A DNA stretch of 64,000 bases. Source: Chloroflexi bacterium UBA4730. Its GTDB lineage: Bacteria > Chloroflexota > Limnocylindria > P2-11E. The notes under the pieces are model-generated. The model was not told the origin of the DNA and did not search any database. It saw only the letters and a list, made by a program, of their open reading frames with translations. The position numbers and the translations under genes are program-made. Location of the stretch: contig DHJC01000023.1 of NCBI GenBank assembly GCA_002404155.1, forward strand, positions 73,541 to 137,540, read 5' to 3'. The first letter of the stretch is position 1. Each line of letters begins with the position of its first letter. Below are positions 25,399 to 34,709 of the stretch, piece by piece.

Positions 25399-28178
25399 TG
25401 GACATTCACCAGCTTCGCTCGTGGATCTTCGAGCTGTATGAGCCCCTCGAGGACGAGCGGCAGTACATCGTCTTCGATAGCGTCCGCGGCAACCTGCTCG
25501 TCGATGCGCCACCGTTCAGCGAGCGGGCGCTGCGGCTCATCCGCGGGACCGGTCCGGCCTCGGTCCTGCTTATCACGAATGGCGCGCGCGGCGGTGATGC
25601 CGCGCGGTACCGCGACGCGCTGGGCGTCCAGATCGCGGCGCACGAAGATGACGCAAGCTACATCCCCGGCGGCGCGGACCTCGTCCTGAAGACCGAGGAG
25701 CTCGTGCGCCCCGATGCCCGCGTCATCCGCGTCGGCGACGACGGCGACGGGGCAACGGTCATGCTCGGTCGCAAGGCCGGGGGGGTGCTCTTCTGCGGCG
25801 ATCTCGACCTCGGCAGCGACGCGGCGCGCGGGCTCACCAAGCTGCAGTTCTCCGCGGTCCTGTCGGCCCGGCGGCCCCCGATGTGGAACGCCGGACGCGA
25901 CACGCTTCTGTTCCTGCAGCGCGAGCTTCCGCAGCCGAAGAAGCGCTTCGGCATCCTCCTACAGGCGCCCTGGGATCGGGCGTACAAGGGCCGCCTCGAG
26001 GACCAAATGAAGCCGAACCCGCTCATCGTCCCGTCGGACGAGACGGCGGCGCGCGAGGCCGCAATGGGTACCGAGACGCTGGTCGTCGCTCAGCAGGTGC
26101 GCGCGCGCACCGAAGCCGCGCCGCGTCCGGTGCGCGGGGGTGCGGCCGCCGCGGAGCCCAGAGCGGACGCGGCCGGAGGCCGCGGTGAGAAACGGACCAG
26201 CACCCGACCGCGCAGCTTCGCGGAGGACTGGGCGGCTGAGAGCACGGTCTCGCCCGCGACCACCGTCGCGAATCCGCCGGCCGACCTGGTCGCGGCTCCG
26301 GTGCGCTTCCGCCCGGTGCCGCTCGGCGACGGCTTCCAGCGACTCGACGCGCAGCTCGTCGGAGGGCTGCCGAGCGTCGACTTCTTCTGGGGCGGCATCG
26401 ACCTCTCACCCGATGGGTCCGAGGTCGCGTTCTCGTGGAACCGTACCGGCGCGTACGAGCTGTACTCCGCGCCGATCGCCGGCGACAAGATCATCCAGCT
26501 CACCGAATCGGACACCCGCAGCGTGTCGCCGCGCTGGTCGCCCGACGGATCGCAGATCGCGTTCACCCGTGACGACGCGGGTACCGAACGCATGTCCATC
26601 TGGCTTGTGGACCGCGACGGAGAGCACGAGCGGAAGCTCACCTCCGACGACGCCGCGATGCATCGCGACATCGCGTGGTCGCCCGACGGCCGGTCCCTCG
26701 CGTGCGTCGCGAACATCGGCGGCAGGCGCTTCAGCATCCAGCTGATCGATAGCGCGACCGGCGCGCGCACCGAGCGCACCGACGGCGCGTACGAGGATGC
26801 CCGGCCGCGGTTCTCGCCGGACGGCAAATGGATCCTGTTCGAATCGTGGCGGACGGGCGCGCGGATCGAGGCGGACCTGTACGTCATGCCGTCAGACGGC
26901 GGCGACGCCGTCCGGCTCGACACGCGCGAGGGAAAGAGCGGCGACTCGCAATTCGCCAGCTGGTCGCCGGATGGACGGACGATCGCGTTCACCTCGAGCG
27001 CGCGTGGCCGGCGGGAGATCGCATTGATCGATCTCGAGGGGATGAAAGGCGCGCGCCTCCGGTACCTCACCGATAACCCTTTCGACGAGCAGAACCCGGT
27101 GTGGCGTCCCGACGCGCGCGGCGTCGTGTACCTGCAGGACAAGGACGCGAGCCGCGCGGTCCATCGGGCCTTCTCCGCGTCACGCGCGGCGACGCCGGTG
27201 GCCGACCTCCCGGGGATGTACGAATGGCCGCGCGTCGGTCCGGACAGCGAGACCGTCGCGATGACGTTCACGTCGGCGCGCCGGCCGACGGATGTGTGGG
27301 TGCGCGAAGGCGATCAGGTCACGCTCCGGCAGCTCACCGATTCGCTGGGCGGCAAGATCGACCCGAGGGTCCTCGTCGAGCCCGCGCACGTGCGCTACCC
27401 GACCGCCGACGGCCGCGAGGTCCCGGCGCTGCTCTACATGCCGCATGCCGAGGCGGTGCGCGGCGGCACCCCGGGCGCGGTCATGTACGTCCACGGCGGG
27501 CCGACCGGCCAGCACTTCCGGTGGTGGGATCCGACGCCGCAGCTCCTCGCGAACCGCGGCTTCGTCGTCCTCGCGCCGAATGTGCGCGGCTCGACGGGCT
27601 ACGGCCGCGCGTGGCAGGAGCTCAACCGCCGCGATTGGGGCGGCGGCGACCTCGCCGACGTCATGGCCGGCGTCGATTGGCTCGTGAAGGACGGCATCGC
27701 CGATCCGAAGCGCATCGGCATCACCGGCGGCAGCTATGGCGGCTACATGACGCTGTACGCACTCGCGCGTCATCCTGATCGGTTCGCCGCGGGCGTCTCG
27801 AGCGTCGGTGTCGTGTCGTGGAAGACGCTGTTCGACACGACCCGCGGGGACCTCCGCGAGTACCTCATCCGCGAGCTGGGCGATGCAACGAAGGATCCCC
27901 AGCTCTACCTCGACCGCTCGCCGATCACCCACGCGAAGAACATCCGCGCGGCGCTGCTCGTGCTGCAGGGCGCCAACGACCCGCGCGTGCCGAAGGGCGA
28001 GGCGCTGCAGATCGTCGAGGCGCTCAAGACGAACGGCGCGCCCCATCAGTACCACGAGTACGCGAACGAGGGCCACGGGTTCTCGCGCGTCGCGAACCGC
28101 GTCGATGCGCTTCAGCGGACCGCGGACTGGCTGACGAAATACCTGACCCCGCTGATGGACCGGTACCTGGCCGACTAG
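25398..28178 (+). CDS. S9 prolyl-oligopeptidase-type peptidase fused to a degenerate metallo-beta-lactamase-like domain
   Basis: 926 aa, longer than the usual 600-700 aa. Residues 1-210 look like a metallo-beta-lactamase fold (YIVFDSVRGNLLVDAPPFSE, AHEDDASYIPGGADL, GGVLFCGDLDLGS), but the metal motif HxHxDH is replaced by NGARGGD. A low-complexity Ala/Arg/Pro linker covers about 220-300. A TolB-like propeller (repeated SPDG blades) spans about 310-650. The alpha/beta hydrolase follows: GITGGSYGGYM (Ser), GANDPRVPKG (Asp) and NEGHGF (His) form an intact triad. No signal peptide, so a cytoplasmic peptidase is predicted. The N-terminal domain may now be a scaffold or regulatory module. Confidence 0.88.
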   Translation: MDIHQLRSWIFELYEPLEDERQYIVFDSVRGNLLVDAPPFSERALRLIRGTGPASVLLITNGARGGDAARYRDALGVQIAAHEDDASYIPGGADLVLKTEELVRPDARVIRVGDDGDGATVMLGRKAGGVLFCGDLDLGSDAARGLTKLQFSAVLSARRPPMWNAGRDTLLFLQRELPQPKKRFGILLQAPWDRAYKGRLEDQMKPNPLIVPSDETAAREAAMGTETLVVAQQVRARTEAAPRPVRGGAAAAEPRADAAGGRGEKRTSTRPRSFAEDWAAESTVSPATTVANPPADLVAAPVRFRPVPLGDGFQRLDAQLVGGLPSVDFFWGGIDLSPDGSEVAFSWNRTGAYELYSAPIAGDKIIQLTESDTRSVSPRWSPDGSQIAFTRDDAGTERMSIWLVDRDGEHERKLTSDDAAMHRDIAWSPDGRSLACVANIGGRRFSIQLIDSATGARTERTDGAYEDARPRFSPDGKWILFESWRTGARIEADLYVMPSDGGDAVRLDTREGKSGDSQFASWSPDGRTIAFTSSARGRREIALIDLEGMKGARLRYLTDNPFDEQNPVWRPDARGVVYLQDKDASRAVHRAFSASRAATPVADLPGMYEWPRVGPDSETVAMTFTSARRPTDVWVREGDQVTLRQLTDSLGGKIDPRVLVEPAHVRYPTADGREVPALLYMPHAEAVRGGTPGAVMYVHGGPTGQHFRWWDPTPQLLANRGFVVLAPNVRGSTGYGRAWQELNRRDWGGGDLADVMAGVDWLVKDGIADPKRIGITGGSYGGYMTLYALARHPDRFAAGVSSVGVVSWKTLFDTTRGDLREYLIRELGDATKDPQLYLDRSPITHAKNIRAALLVLQGANDPRVPKGEALQIVEALKTNGAPHQYHEYANEGHGFSRVANRVDALQRTADWLTKYLTPLMDRYLAD

Positions 28179-28182
28179 GCCG

Positions 28183-31100
28183 TCACACCGCGGCGGGCAT
28201 CGGCTCCAGCGTCCCGAGCAAGGCTTTGGCGTTCGCGCGCTCCGCGTACGCCCGCACCTCGGCGCGCTCGGCCGCGGCCTCGTCGAGCCGGCGGTGCGCG
28301 GCCAGCGCCCGTGCGTGATCGGCCATCGCGACCATGCGCTCGTACTCGAGGTTCAGCGTCGCGAACGCCTGCATCGCGTCGAAGAGCAGCGTCTCCGCCT
28401 TCACGTGCTCGCCGCGGCGTAGCGCGCGGAGCCCCTGGGCCTGCGTCAGCAGTGCGCGGCCGCGGGCGTACTCCGTGCGCTCCACGAGCGATCCGATGCG
28501 CTCTTCGTTCAGGTCGTCATCGATGCCCCAGCGCGCCGCAGCCACGGCCATGACCGGGCCCCAGATGGTCCGGTCGACGATCCCGCTCGGGGCGCCCGCG
28601 CTCCGCGCGGCCTGGTACGCGCTCTCGCTCTCGCGCCAGCCGTAGATGGCGGCCAAGAGCTCGGCCGTGGCGACCTCCGCCGGGCTTGGCTCGCTCTCGG
28701 CGAGCCGGTCGCGGAAGCGCTGCTCGTCCGTCGGGCTCCCGATCGCGGCGGCGGCGCCCATACCGAGCCCGAGCAGGGCCTTCCAGTTGGGGTCGACGTG
28801 CGTGAGATCGAGCGCCGGCGACCCGTTCACGGTCGCGACCGCGCCGTCGAAGTCGCCGGCGAGCAGCCGCGCGCCTGCCGCGAGGACCAGCGCGTAGCCC
28901 CCCAGGCGTGGCTTCTCCGTGGACTGCGCGATCTCGCTCGCAAGCCGTGCGTGCTCGATGGCCTCGTCGAGGTTGCCGAGCACGACCGCACTCGCGCTGA
29001 CCATGTTGTGCGCGTCGATGAGCTCATCGCTGTCCTGGAGCGATTGCGCGATCGGGATCCGCCGCTGGTTCGCGGCATAGGCGTCGCGGAATCTGCCGAG
29101 CGCGCGGTAGGCATACCCGATGGCATCGAGGCAGAGCGAGACCTCGCGCAGCAGCCCAAGCTCCTCCGCGATCTCGAGCGCCTCTTCTGCCGTCCGCAGG
29201 GCCACCTGCCAGTCGCCTTCGGTCGCGCGCGCCAGCTTGCGCGGCGCGAACGCGCGCGCCGCGAGGAGCCGCACCCGCTCGGGAGACGGCTCGTCGCCGA
29301 CGAGCGCGAGTCCGCGGGCGATGAGGCCCTCGAGGTCCGGGTGCTTCGCATCCCAGCGGGTCGCGAGCTCGGCCATGTGCGCGTACACCGTCGCGATCTG
29401 GAATTGATCGCGCTCGGGCTTCGACTCGACCAGGATCCGCGCCCGTTCGTACGCCGCGAGAGCCGCGTCACCCTCACCGTGATAGCGGCGGACGCGGCCG
29501 ACGAGGTACAGCGCGTCGACGGCGTGGTCGATCTCGCCCAGCTTCTCGTACAGCTCGACGGCCTGCTCCGCGAAGCGGAGCGCCTCGACATGGGCGTGGA
29601 TGTTCATGGCCCGCTGCGCGGCCTTCCACGAATACGCCGCGGCCTTGTCCGGCACCTCGCCGAGCAGGTAGTGGTGCGCGAGCGCCGGGTAGAAGTCGCG
29701 GATCTCGTTCGCCAGGACGTTCTCCATCGACAACGCGACGCGGCGATGCAGCTCCGTCCGGCGGCGGACGAGAAGCGTGTTGTACGCGACCTCCTGGGTC
29801 ACCGCGTGCTTGAACCGGAAGCGGCCCTCGCGGCGCTCGCCCGGGGCGGCCTCGACCACGAGGTCGGCGGCGATGAGGATGTCGACAGCGTCGGCGAGAC
29901 GCTCCCCACCGGCGGCGCGCAGGACGCCATCGCCGAAGCGCTGGCCGATGACCGACGCGAGCTGGATGCACTCCTTCGCGAGCGGCGGGAGCCGGTCGAT
30001 GCGTGCCGCGACGACCGCGTGCAGCGTCGCTGGCACGTCCAGCGCGGCGGCGCGCTCGCGGAGGACCCAATCGCCCTTCTCGTCGCGCGCGATCGCACCG
30101 GAGTCCACCAGGGCGCGGATCGATTCCTCGATGAAGAACGGGTTTCCGCCGGCGCGGGCGACGATGCGATCGCGCAGCTCGGCGGGCGCCCATTCGAGCG
30201 TCGACTCGACGATGCGCGCGGCCTCTTCGTCGGTGAGCGGCTCCAAGACCATCTGCGTGAAGTTCGTACGCGACGGCCTCGGCTGGCCGCCCGCGCCGAT
30301 CCGCTGCGCGAGGAGGATCAGGAGCGGCACACGCGCCCCGCGTGACGCGAGGAACCAGAGGAGGTCGAGCGAGGCCGAGTCCGCGTAGTGCAGGTCCTCG
30401 AGCACGTACAACAGTGGCCGCGTCCGGGCGAGCGCCCCGAGGAGGTCGAAGATGATGAGAAACATCCGGCGCTTCCACTCGTCCGACTCGCTCGTCGCTT
30501 CCTCCGCACCCGGCAGATGCAGGAACTGCGCGAGGATCGGGCTCGTCACCGCCGCGTTCGCGAATCCGAGCTCCGAGAGCTTCGCGGTCAGCCGGTCGCG
30601 CGCGTCGGCCGCCGTCGGGTCGATCGTGAGCTCGACGAGGAGCGGCTCGATGAACCCGGCGTAGCTGCGCTGGTTGACTCGCGAGAACGTCCAGCGGAGG
30701 ACGCGCGGCGCAGCGTTGCCCGCGGCGCCGTCGTCCGCGGTCACGAGGCCGATGAACTCCGAGACGAGCCGGCTCTTGCCGATGCCGGGTTCTCCTGCGA
30801 TGAGGACGACCTCGGTGCGTCCGATCCGCGCCGACTGATATGCGAGGTCGAGGCGGGAGAGCTCCATCCAGCGGCCGACCAGCGGCGCGTTCAGCTCGAT
30901 CGCGACCCGGATGTCCGACCGTTCGCCGGTGAGGGCGTATGCGAGGACCGGCTTCTCTTTGCCCTTCATCTCGATCGGGCCGACCTCGCGGAACGTGAAC
31001 TCGCGGTTCGTGAGCCGGAAGGTGGCCTGCGTGACGTAGGTCTCGCCCGGCGGCGCCGACTCCTGGAGCCGCGAGGCGGTGTTCACGGTGTCGCCCATGA

Positions 31101-31497
31101 CCCCGTACTCCGCGACCGAGCGGACGTTTCCGGCCACCACCATCCCGGTGTGGACGCCGATCCGAAGACCGAGCTCGATGCCCCGCTCGTTCTTCGCGCG
31201 CGCGGCGTGCTCGGCGAACACCTGGTGCATCGCGAGCGCCGTGCGCAGCGCGCGCCGGGGGTCGTCCTCGTGGGCGATGGGCGCACCGAAGATCACGAAG
31301 ATCGCGTCCCCGATGAACTTCTCGATGGTCCCGTCGTACGTGACGGCCTGCTCAGCGAGGTCCTCGAAGATCCCGGAGACGAGCTCCTGGAGGACCTCGG
31401 CGTCGAGCTCCTCCGCCAGGGTCGTGAACCCGACGAAGTCCGCGAACAGCACCGTGACTAGGCGCCGCTCCTGGCCGAACTGGACCGCGTCTCTCAC
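28183..31497 (-). CDS. class III nucleotide cyclase / AAA ATPase / TPR signalling protein
   Basis: 1104 aa. The cyclase domain (about 10-175) keeps both metal Asp residues (FADFVGFTTL and EKFIGDAIFVIFG), the Lys in EKFIGD and the Asn-Arg pair in TVNTASRL. An AAA/NTPase domain follows with P-loop AGEPGIGKS (near 235) and Walker-B-like LLYVLEDLHY (near 360). The last 550 residues are TPR-like helices (many A-x-x-x-Y/A repeats). This architecture is common for soluble signalling proteins in Chloroflexota and Actinobacteria. It could make cAMP in response to ligands or partners bound by the TPR part. The divergent neighbour is a TetR gene. Confidence 0.9.
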   Translation of the reverse strand: MRDAVQFGQERRLVTVLFADFVGFTTLAEELDAEVLQELVSGIFEDLAEQAVTYDGTIEKFIGDAIFVIFGAPIAHEDDPRRALRTALAMHQVFAEHAARAKNERGIELGLRIGVHTGMVVAGNVRSVAEYGVMGDTVNTASRLQESAPPGETYVTQATFRLTNREFTFREVGPIEMKGKEKPVLAYALTGERSDIRVAIELNAPLVGRWMELSRLDLAYQSARIGRTEVVLIAGEPGIGKSRLVSEFIGLVTADDGAAGNAAPRVLRWTFSRVNQRSYAGFIEPLLVELTIDPTAADARDRLTAKLSELGFANAAVTSPILAQFLHLPGAEEATSESDEWKRRMFLIIFDLLGALARTRPLLYVLEDLHYADSASLDLLWFLASRGARVPLLILLAQRIGAGGQPRPSRTNFTQMVLEPLTDEEAARIVESTLEWAPAELRDRIVARAGGNPFFIEESIRALVDSGAIARDEKGDWVLRERAAALDVPATLHAVVAARIDRLPPLAKECIQLASVIGQRFGDGVLRAAGGERLADAVDILIAADLVVEAAPGERREGRFRFKHAVTQEVAYNTLLVRRRTELHRRVALSMENVLANEIRDFYPALAHHYLLGEVPDKAAAYSWKAAQRAMNIHAHVEALRFAEQAVELYEKLGEIDHAVDALYLVGRVRRYHGEGDAALAAYERARILVESKPERDQFQIATVYAHMAELATRWDAKHPDLEGLIARGLALVGDEPSPERVRLLAARAFAPRKLARATEGDWQVALRTAEEALEIAEELGLLREVSLCLDAIGYAYRALGRFRDAYAANQRRIPIAQSLQDSDELIDAHNMVSASAVVLGNLDEAIEHARLASEIAQSTEKPRLGGYALVLAAGARLLAGDFDGAVATVNGSPALDLTHVDPNWKALLGLGMGAAAAIGSPTDEQRFRDRLAESEPSPAEVATAELLAAIYGWRESESAYQAARSAGAPSGIVDRTIWGPVMAVAAARWGIDDDLNEERIGSLVERTEYARGRALLTQAQGLRALRRGEHVKAETLLFDAMQAFATLNLEYERMVAMADHARALAAHRRLDEAAAERAEVRAYAERANAKALLGTLEPMPAAV

Positions 31498-31552
31498 GGG
31501 CTAAGTGTGGGCTAGGCGGGACCCGCCATCACCGTCGCGGCCCAGCCAAAGA

Positions 31553-31579
31553 AGGAGGGCCCCCCGAAGGGGCCCTCCT
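31553..31579. repeat. perfect 11-bp hairpin in a divergent intergenic region
   Basis: AGGAGGGCCCC (31553-31563) pairs with GGGGCCCTCCT (31569-31579) around a CCGAA loop. No T-tract follows on either strand, and the genes on both sides point away from it, so it is not an ordinary terminator. It might shape the leader of either divergent messenger or bind a regulator. The rest of the 202-bp gap (31498-31699) shows only the TetR operator described separately. Confidence 0.55.
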
Positions 31580-31676
31580 CAGCGCACGGCTGACCGTGTG
31601 GGTGGTGATCCCATTTGCGGTATCGATCCCAGCCGTTTCCTCGCCGTCCGGTGCAGCCGGTTTGGGTCCCTACCTA

Positions 31677-31697
31677 CCGGTCAGTAGACTTGACCGG
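31677..31697. promoter_or_regulatory. candidate TetR operator overlapping the regulator's own start region
   Basis: CCGGTCA (31677-31683) and TGACCGG (31691-31697) form a perfect 7-bp inverted repeat with a 7-nt spacer, 2 nt before the GTG start of the TetR gene. An interlocked, near-perfect palindrome CTACCGGTCAGTAG spans 31674-31687. A TAGACT (31685-31690) could be the -10 of a leaderless transcript. Location and symmetry are typical of autoregulatory TetR sites; binding is inferred. Confidence 0.6.
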
Positions 31698-31699
31698 AC

Positions 31700-32326
31700 G
31701 TGTCGGATCAGGCCGGAAAATGGCACCCGCGGCCCCGTTCACGGCCATCCGGCAGCTCCACGCGCGAGCGGCTGCTCCAGGCCGCCGACCGCCTCTGGAG
31801 CGAGCGCGGCGTCCACGGTGCGTCGCTCGAGGACATCGCACGCGACGCGGCGGTGACGAAGCCGACCCTCTACTACTACTTCGCCGACAAGAGTGTCCTG
31901 TTCACCGAGATGGTATGCAGCGTCCTCGAGCAGCACGGCGGCGGGCTTCGCACCGCGAGCCGGGCGGCCTCATCGGCGCGCGAGCGGCTCGTCGCCGCGA
32001 TCGCATACCTGATCCGCGCGCGCTGCAGTGGTCCGCGGCTCCTTCGCGAAGGGGGCGTGCCGTTGACGATCGATCAGCTCAGCCAGACCCGGAGCGCCTT
32101 CTTCCGACACTTCTTCTCGCCGCTGCAGCAGATCCTCGACGACGGGGTCCGGGCCGGCGAGCTCCGCTCGATGGACAGCGCGTTCACGGCGCAGGCCCTG
32201 CTGAACCTCATCGATCCGTGGACCGCGCGTGAGGCGAGGCCGGGCGGCCGGAACGCGGATCAGCTCGCCGCGGACATCGTCGACCTCGTCGTCGACGGGA
32301 TCGGGGTCAGCGGTCGGCGGAGGTGA
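31700..32326 (+). CDS. TetR-family transcriptional regulator
   Basis: 208 aa from GTG 31700. The N-terminal helix-turn-helix is at about residues 25-70: LLQAADRLWSERGVHGASLE, then VTKPTLYYYFADKSVLFTEM, a textbook TetR recognition helix and YYYF anchor. The C-terminal ligand domain is generic. It likely represses itself through the palindrome abutting its start, and possibly the divergent cyclase gene. Its end overlaps the convergent aminotransferase by 20 nt, so the regulated enzyme is not obvious from position. Confidence 0.92.
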   Translation: MSDQAGKWHPRPRSRPSGSSTRERLLQAADRLWSERGVHGASLEDIARDAAVTKPTLYYYFADKSVLFTEMVCSVLEQHGGGLRTASRAASSARERLVAAIAYLIRARCSGPRLLREGGVPLTIDQLSQTRSAFFRHFFSPLQQILDDGVRAGELRSMDSAFTAQALLNLIDPWTAREARPGGRNADQLAADIVDLVVDGIGVSGRRR

Positions 32327-33530
32327 TGCTGCCCGCCGCGGCCGTGACCCGGCCCTGCCGGGCGGCGTGGGCCCACTCGCCGATGCGCGTCACCGCGGAC
32401 TGCAGGTTCTTCAGCGAGTTCGCGTAGGACAACCGGAGGTAGCCCTCACCGCCGGCCCCGAAGTTCGTGCCGGCGAGCGTCGCGATCCCGGCCTCGTGGA
32501 GGATCCGCTCCTGGACGGTCGCGGAGTCACCGAGGCCGAGGCCGGTGATGTTCGGGAAGACGTAGAACGCGCCCTTCGGCTCACGGCAGCTGATGCCGTC
32601 GATCTTGTTCAGGCCGGTGACGACGACGTCGCGCCGCTCGCGGAACGCCTTCACCATGTCCGCGACCTCCGGCGGGCGTGACGTCAGCGCCGCCGTGCCG
32701 GCCCGTTGCGTGAATGTCGCGGTACAGGACACCGAGTTCGTCACGAGCTTCGTGACCGGCTCGACGAGGGGCCACGGGAACACCCCGTAGCCGAGCCGCC
32801 ATCCGGTCATCGCGAAGGTCTTGCTGAAGCCGTCGAGCAGGATCGTCCGCTCGGCCATCCCGTCCTCGCGGAGGATCGAATGATGGCTGCCTTCGTACAT
32901 GATCTCGGCGTAGATCTCGTCCGCGAGCACCCAGAGATCCCGCGCGCGCGCGATGTGTGCGATCTCCTTGAGCACGCTCTGCGACAGGACCCCGCCGGTC
33001 GGATTCTCCGGGCTGTTCAGCACGATGAGCTTCGTGCGGTCGGTGACGAGCGTCTTCAGCTCGTCGAGGTCGGGATTGAAATCGTCCTTCTCGCGGAGCT
33101 TCAACGGGACGCCCTTCGCCCCGGCGAAGTCGATCATTGACGAGTAGATCGGGAAGCCCGGGTCCGGGTAGATCGCTTCGTCGCCCGCGTCCAGGAGCGC
33201 GAGCATCGCGAAGAACATGATCGGCTTTGCGCCCGGGGTGACGATCACCTGCCCGGGGTCGACGCTGAGGTGGCGCGTCTTGTTGAGGTGATCCGCGATC
33301 GCCTGGCGCAGCTCGGGGACCCCGGCCGATGGCGTGTAGTGCGTCTCGCCCCGCTGGAGCGCCGACAGCCCGGCGCGCACGATGGACGGGGGCGTGTCGA
33401 AGTCGGGTTCGCCGATCTCCAGGTGGATGATGTCGCGGCCCTGCGCCTCGAGTGCGCGTGCCTTCGCGAGCACCTCGAACGCGGTCTCGGTGCCGAGGCG
33501 AGACATGCGCGGAGCGAGCGGTCGGGTCAT
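32307..33530 (-). CDS. class I/II pyridoxal-phosphate aminotransferase
   Basis: 407 aa from ATG 33530. Fold-type I landmarks: IIHLEIGEPDFDTPP near residue 35, HYTPSAGVPELRQAIADHL near 65, NSPENPTGGVL near 180, DEIYAEIMY near 212 and the PLP lysine in DGFSKTFAMTGWRLGY near 242. Arg in YLRLSYAN near 375 should bind the substrate carboxylate. The closest overall type is aspartate/alanine/methionine aminotransferase (AspC/AlaT-like); exact amino donor unknown. It is cytoplasmic. The cupin gene on the same strand ends 28 nt away from its start. Confidence 0.92.
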   Translation of the reverse strand: MTRPLAPRMSRLGTETAFEVLAKARALEAQGRDIIHLEIGEPDFDTPPSIVRAGLSALQRGETHYTPSAGVPELRQAIADHLNKTRHLSVDPGQVIVTPGAKPIMFFAMLALLDAGDEAIYPDPGFPIYSSMIDFAGAKGVPLKLREKDDFNPDLDELKTLVTDRTKLIVLNSPENPTGGVLSQSVLKEIAHIARARDLWVLADEIYAEIMYEGSHHSILREDGMAERTILLDGFSKTFAMTGWRLGYGVFPWPLVEPVTKLVTNSVSCTATFTQRAGTAALTSRPPEVADMVKAFRERRDVVVTGLNKIDGISCREPKGAFYVFPNITGLGLGDSATVQERILHEAGIATLAGTNFGAGGEGYLRLSYANSLKNLQSAVTRIGEWAHAARQGRVTAAAGSITSADR

Positions 33531-33558
33531 CCGGCGGCAGTCTAGACCCGCGTCACGA

Positions 33559-33843
33559 TCAGCTTTCGCTGTCCGGAAGGGCGCGACGGCGGGCCTTGCC
33601 TTCGATGCACGCGCAGCCGCTCGGACCCACGATCGCCGCGTGCGGCATGCCCGCGGGCACGACCATGCGGTCACCGACCACGAGATGGATGACCTGGTCG
33701 TCGAGCGTGAAGTCGATCGAGCCGGAGACGCAGTACAGGATCTTCGTGTACGCGTGCACGTGTCGCGCGTAGCGGTCGTCCGGCTCGTTCGACCACCCGT
33801 ACACGTCGTCCGCTTCGGCCCGCAGGCGTTGGTCGATACTCAC
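33559..33843 (-). CDS. cupin-domain protein
   Basis: 94 aa, one small beta-barrel. Metal-binding cupin motif 1 is YARHVHAYTKILYCVSGSID near residue 25 (two His, though the usual Glu is not evident), and motif 2 is VVPAGMPHAA near 66. GTGAG precedes the ATG at 33843. Such single-domain cupins are often dioxygenases, isomerases or sensors; no substrate can be assigned. Divergent from the LLM gene with a 5-nt gap. Confidence 0.85.
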   Translation of the reverse strand: MSIDQRLRAEADDVYGWSNEPDDRYARHVHAYTKILYCVSGSIDFTLDDQVIHLVVGDRMVVPAGMPHAAIVGPSGCACIEGKARRRALPDSES

Positions 33844-33848
33844 CGGCG

Positions 33849-34709
33849 ATGCGCCTGCATGCCGTCTTCCCGCAGACCGAGATCGGAAGCGACCCGGCGG
33901 TCATCGGACGGTTCGTCCGCGAGGTCGAGGCGATGGGCTTCGACGGACTGGTGGCGTACGACCACGTGCTTGGGGCCGACCCCGCGCGGCCTGGCTGGTC
34001 CGGCCCATACACCATCGAGTCGACGTTCCATGAGGTCATGGTCCTCTTCGCGTACGCCGCCGCGATCACTACGAAGCTCGAGCTCTCGACGGGTGTGCTG
34101 ATCCTGCCGCAGCGGCAGACCGCGCTCGTTGCGAAGCAGGCCGCCGCCCTCGACGTGCTGTCCGGCGGTCGGCTGCGCCTCGGCGTCGGGGTGGGCTGGA
34201 ACTGGGTCGAGTTCGCCGCTCTCGGCATGAGCTTCACGGACCGCGGCAAACGCATCGAGGAGCAGATCGCGCTGCTGCGCCGCCTGTGGACCGAGCCCTC
34301 GGTCACGTTCGATGGCACGTGGCATCACGTCGATCGCGCCGGCATCAATCCGCTCCCGGTGCAGCGGCCGATCCCGCTCTGGATGGGCGCGGACAGCGAG
34401 CCGGCCATCCGCCGCGTCGCGCGCCTCGCCGACGGCTTCTTCGCGCATTTCGCCCCGACCGACGACGGCGCGAAGCAAGCCGCGACGTTCTGGGAATGGG
34501 TGCGCGAGGCGGGGCGCGATCCGAAGGACGTCGGGCTGGAATGCCGGATGGGCGCGAAGATGCCCGACGACGAGCTCGCGCGCGCGGCCGAGCGGTTCCG
34601 GGCGATGGGCGCGACGGACTTCGAATGCAACACGATGCGCGCGGGGTTCCGCTCGCCGGACGAGCACCTCGCGGCCTACCGCCGGTTCCTCGACCGCCTC
34701 AGGGCGTAG
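33849..34709 (+). CDS. LLM-class F420-dependent oxidoreductase
   Basis: 286 aa, TIM-barrel luciferase-like monooxygenase family. Typical segments: MGFDGLVAYDHVLGADP near residue 36, LSTGVLILPQRQTALVAKQAAAL near 80, LDVLSGGRLRLGVGVGWNWVEFAALG near 100-125, and RIEEQIALLRRLWTEPSVTFDG near 140. This subgroup uses coenzyme F420, which many Chloroflexota and Actinobacteria make; FMN use cannot be excluded. Substrate unknown. The last 11 nt overlap the convergent propeller gene. Confidence 0.9.
   Translation: MRLHAVFPQTEIGSDPAVIGRFVREVEAMGFDGLVAYDHVLGADPARPGWSGPYTIESTFHEVMVLFAYAAAITTKLELSTGVLILPQRQTALVAKQAAALDVLSGGRLRLGVGVGWNWVEFAALGMSFTDRGKRIEEQIALLRRLWTEPSVTFDGTWHHVDRAGINPLPVQRPIPLWMGADSEPAIRRVARLADGFFAHFAPTDDGAKQAATFWEWVREAGRDPKDVGLECRMGAKMPDDELARAAERFRAMGATDFECNTMRAGFRSPDEHLAAYRRFLDRLRA

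Noticed and set aside
31553..31579. Hairpin as a rho-independent terminator
   Set aside because: No T-tract on either strand and both flanking genes are transcribed away from it.
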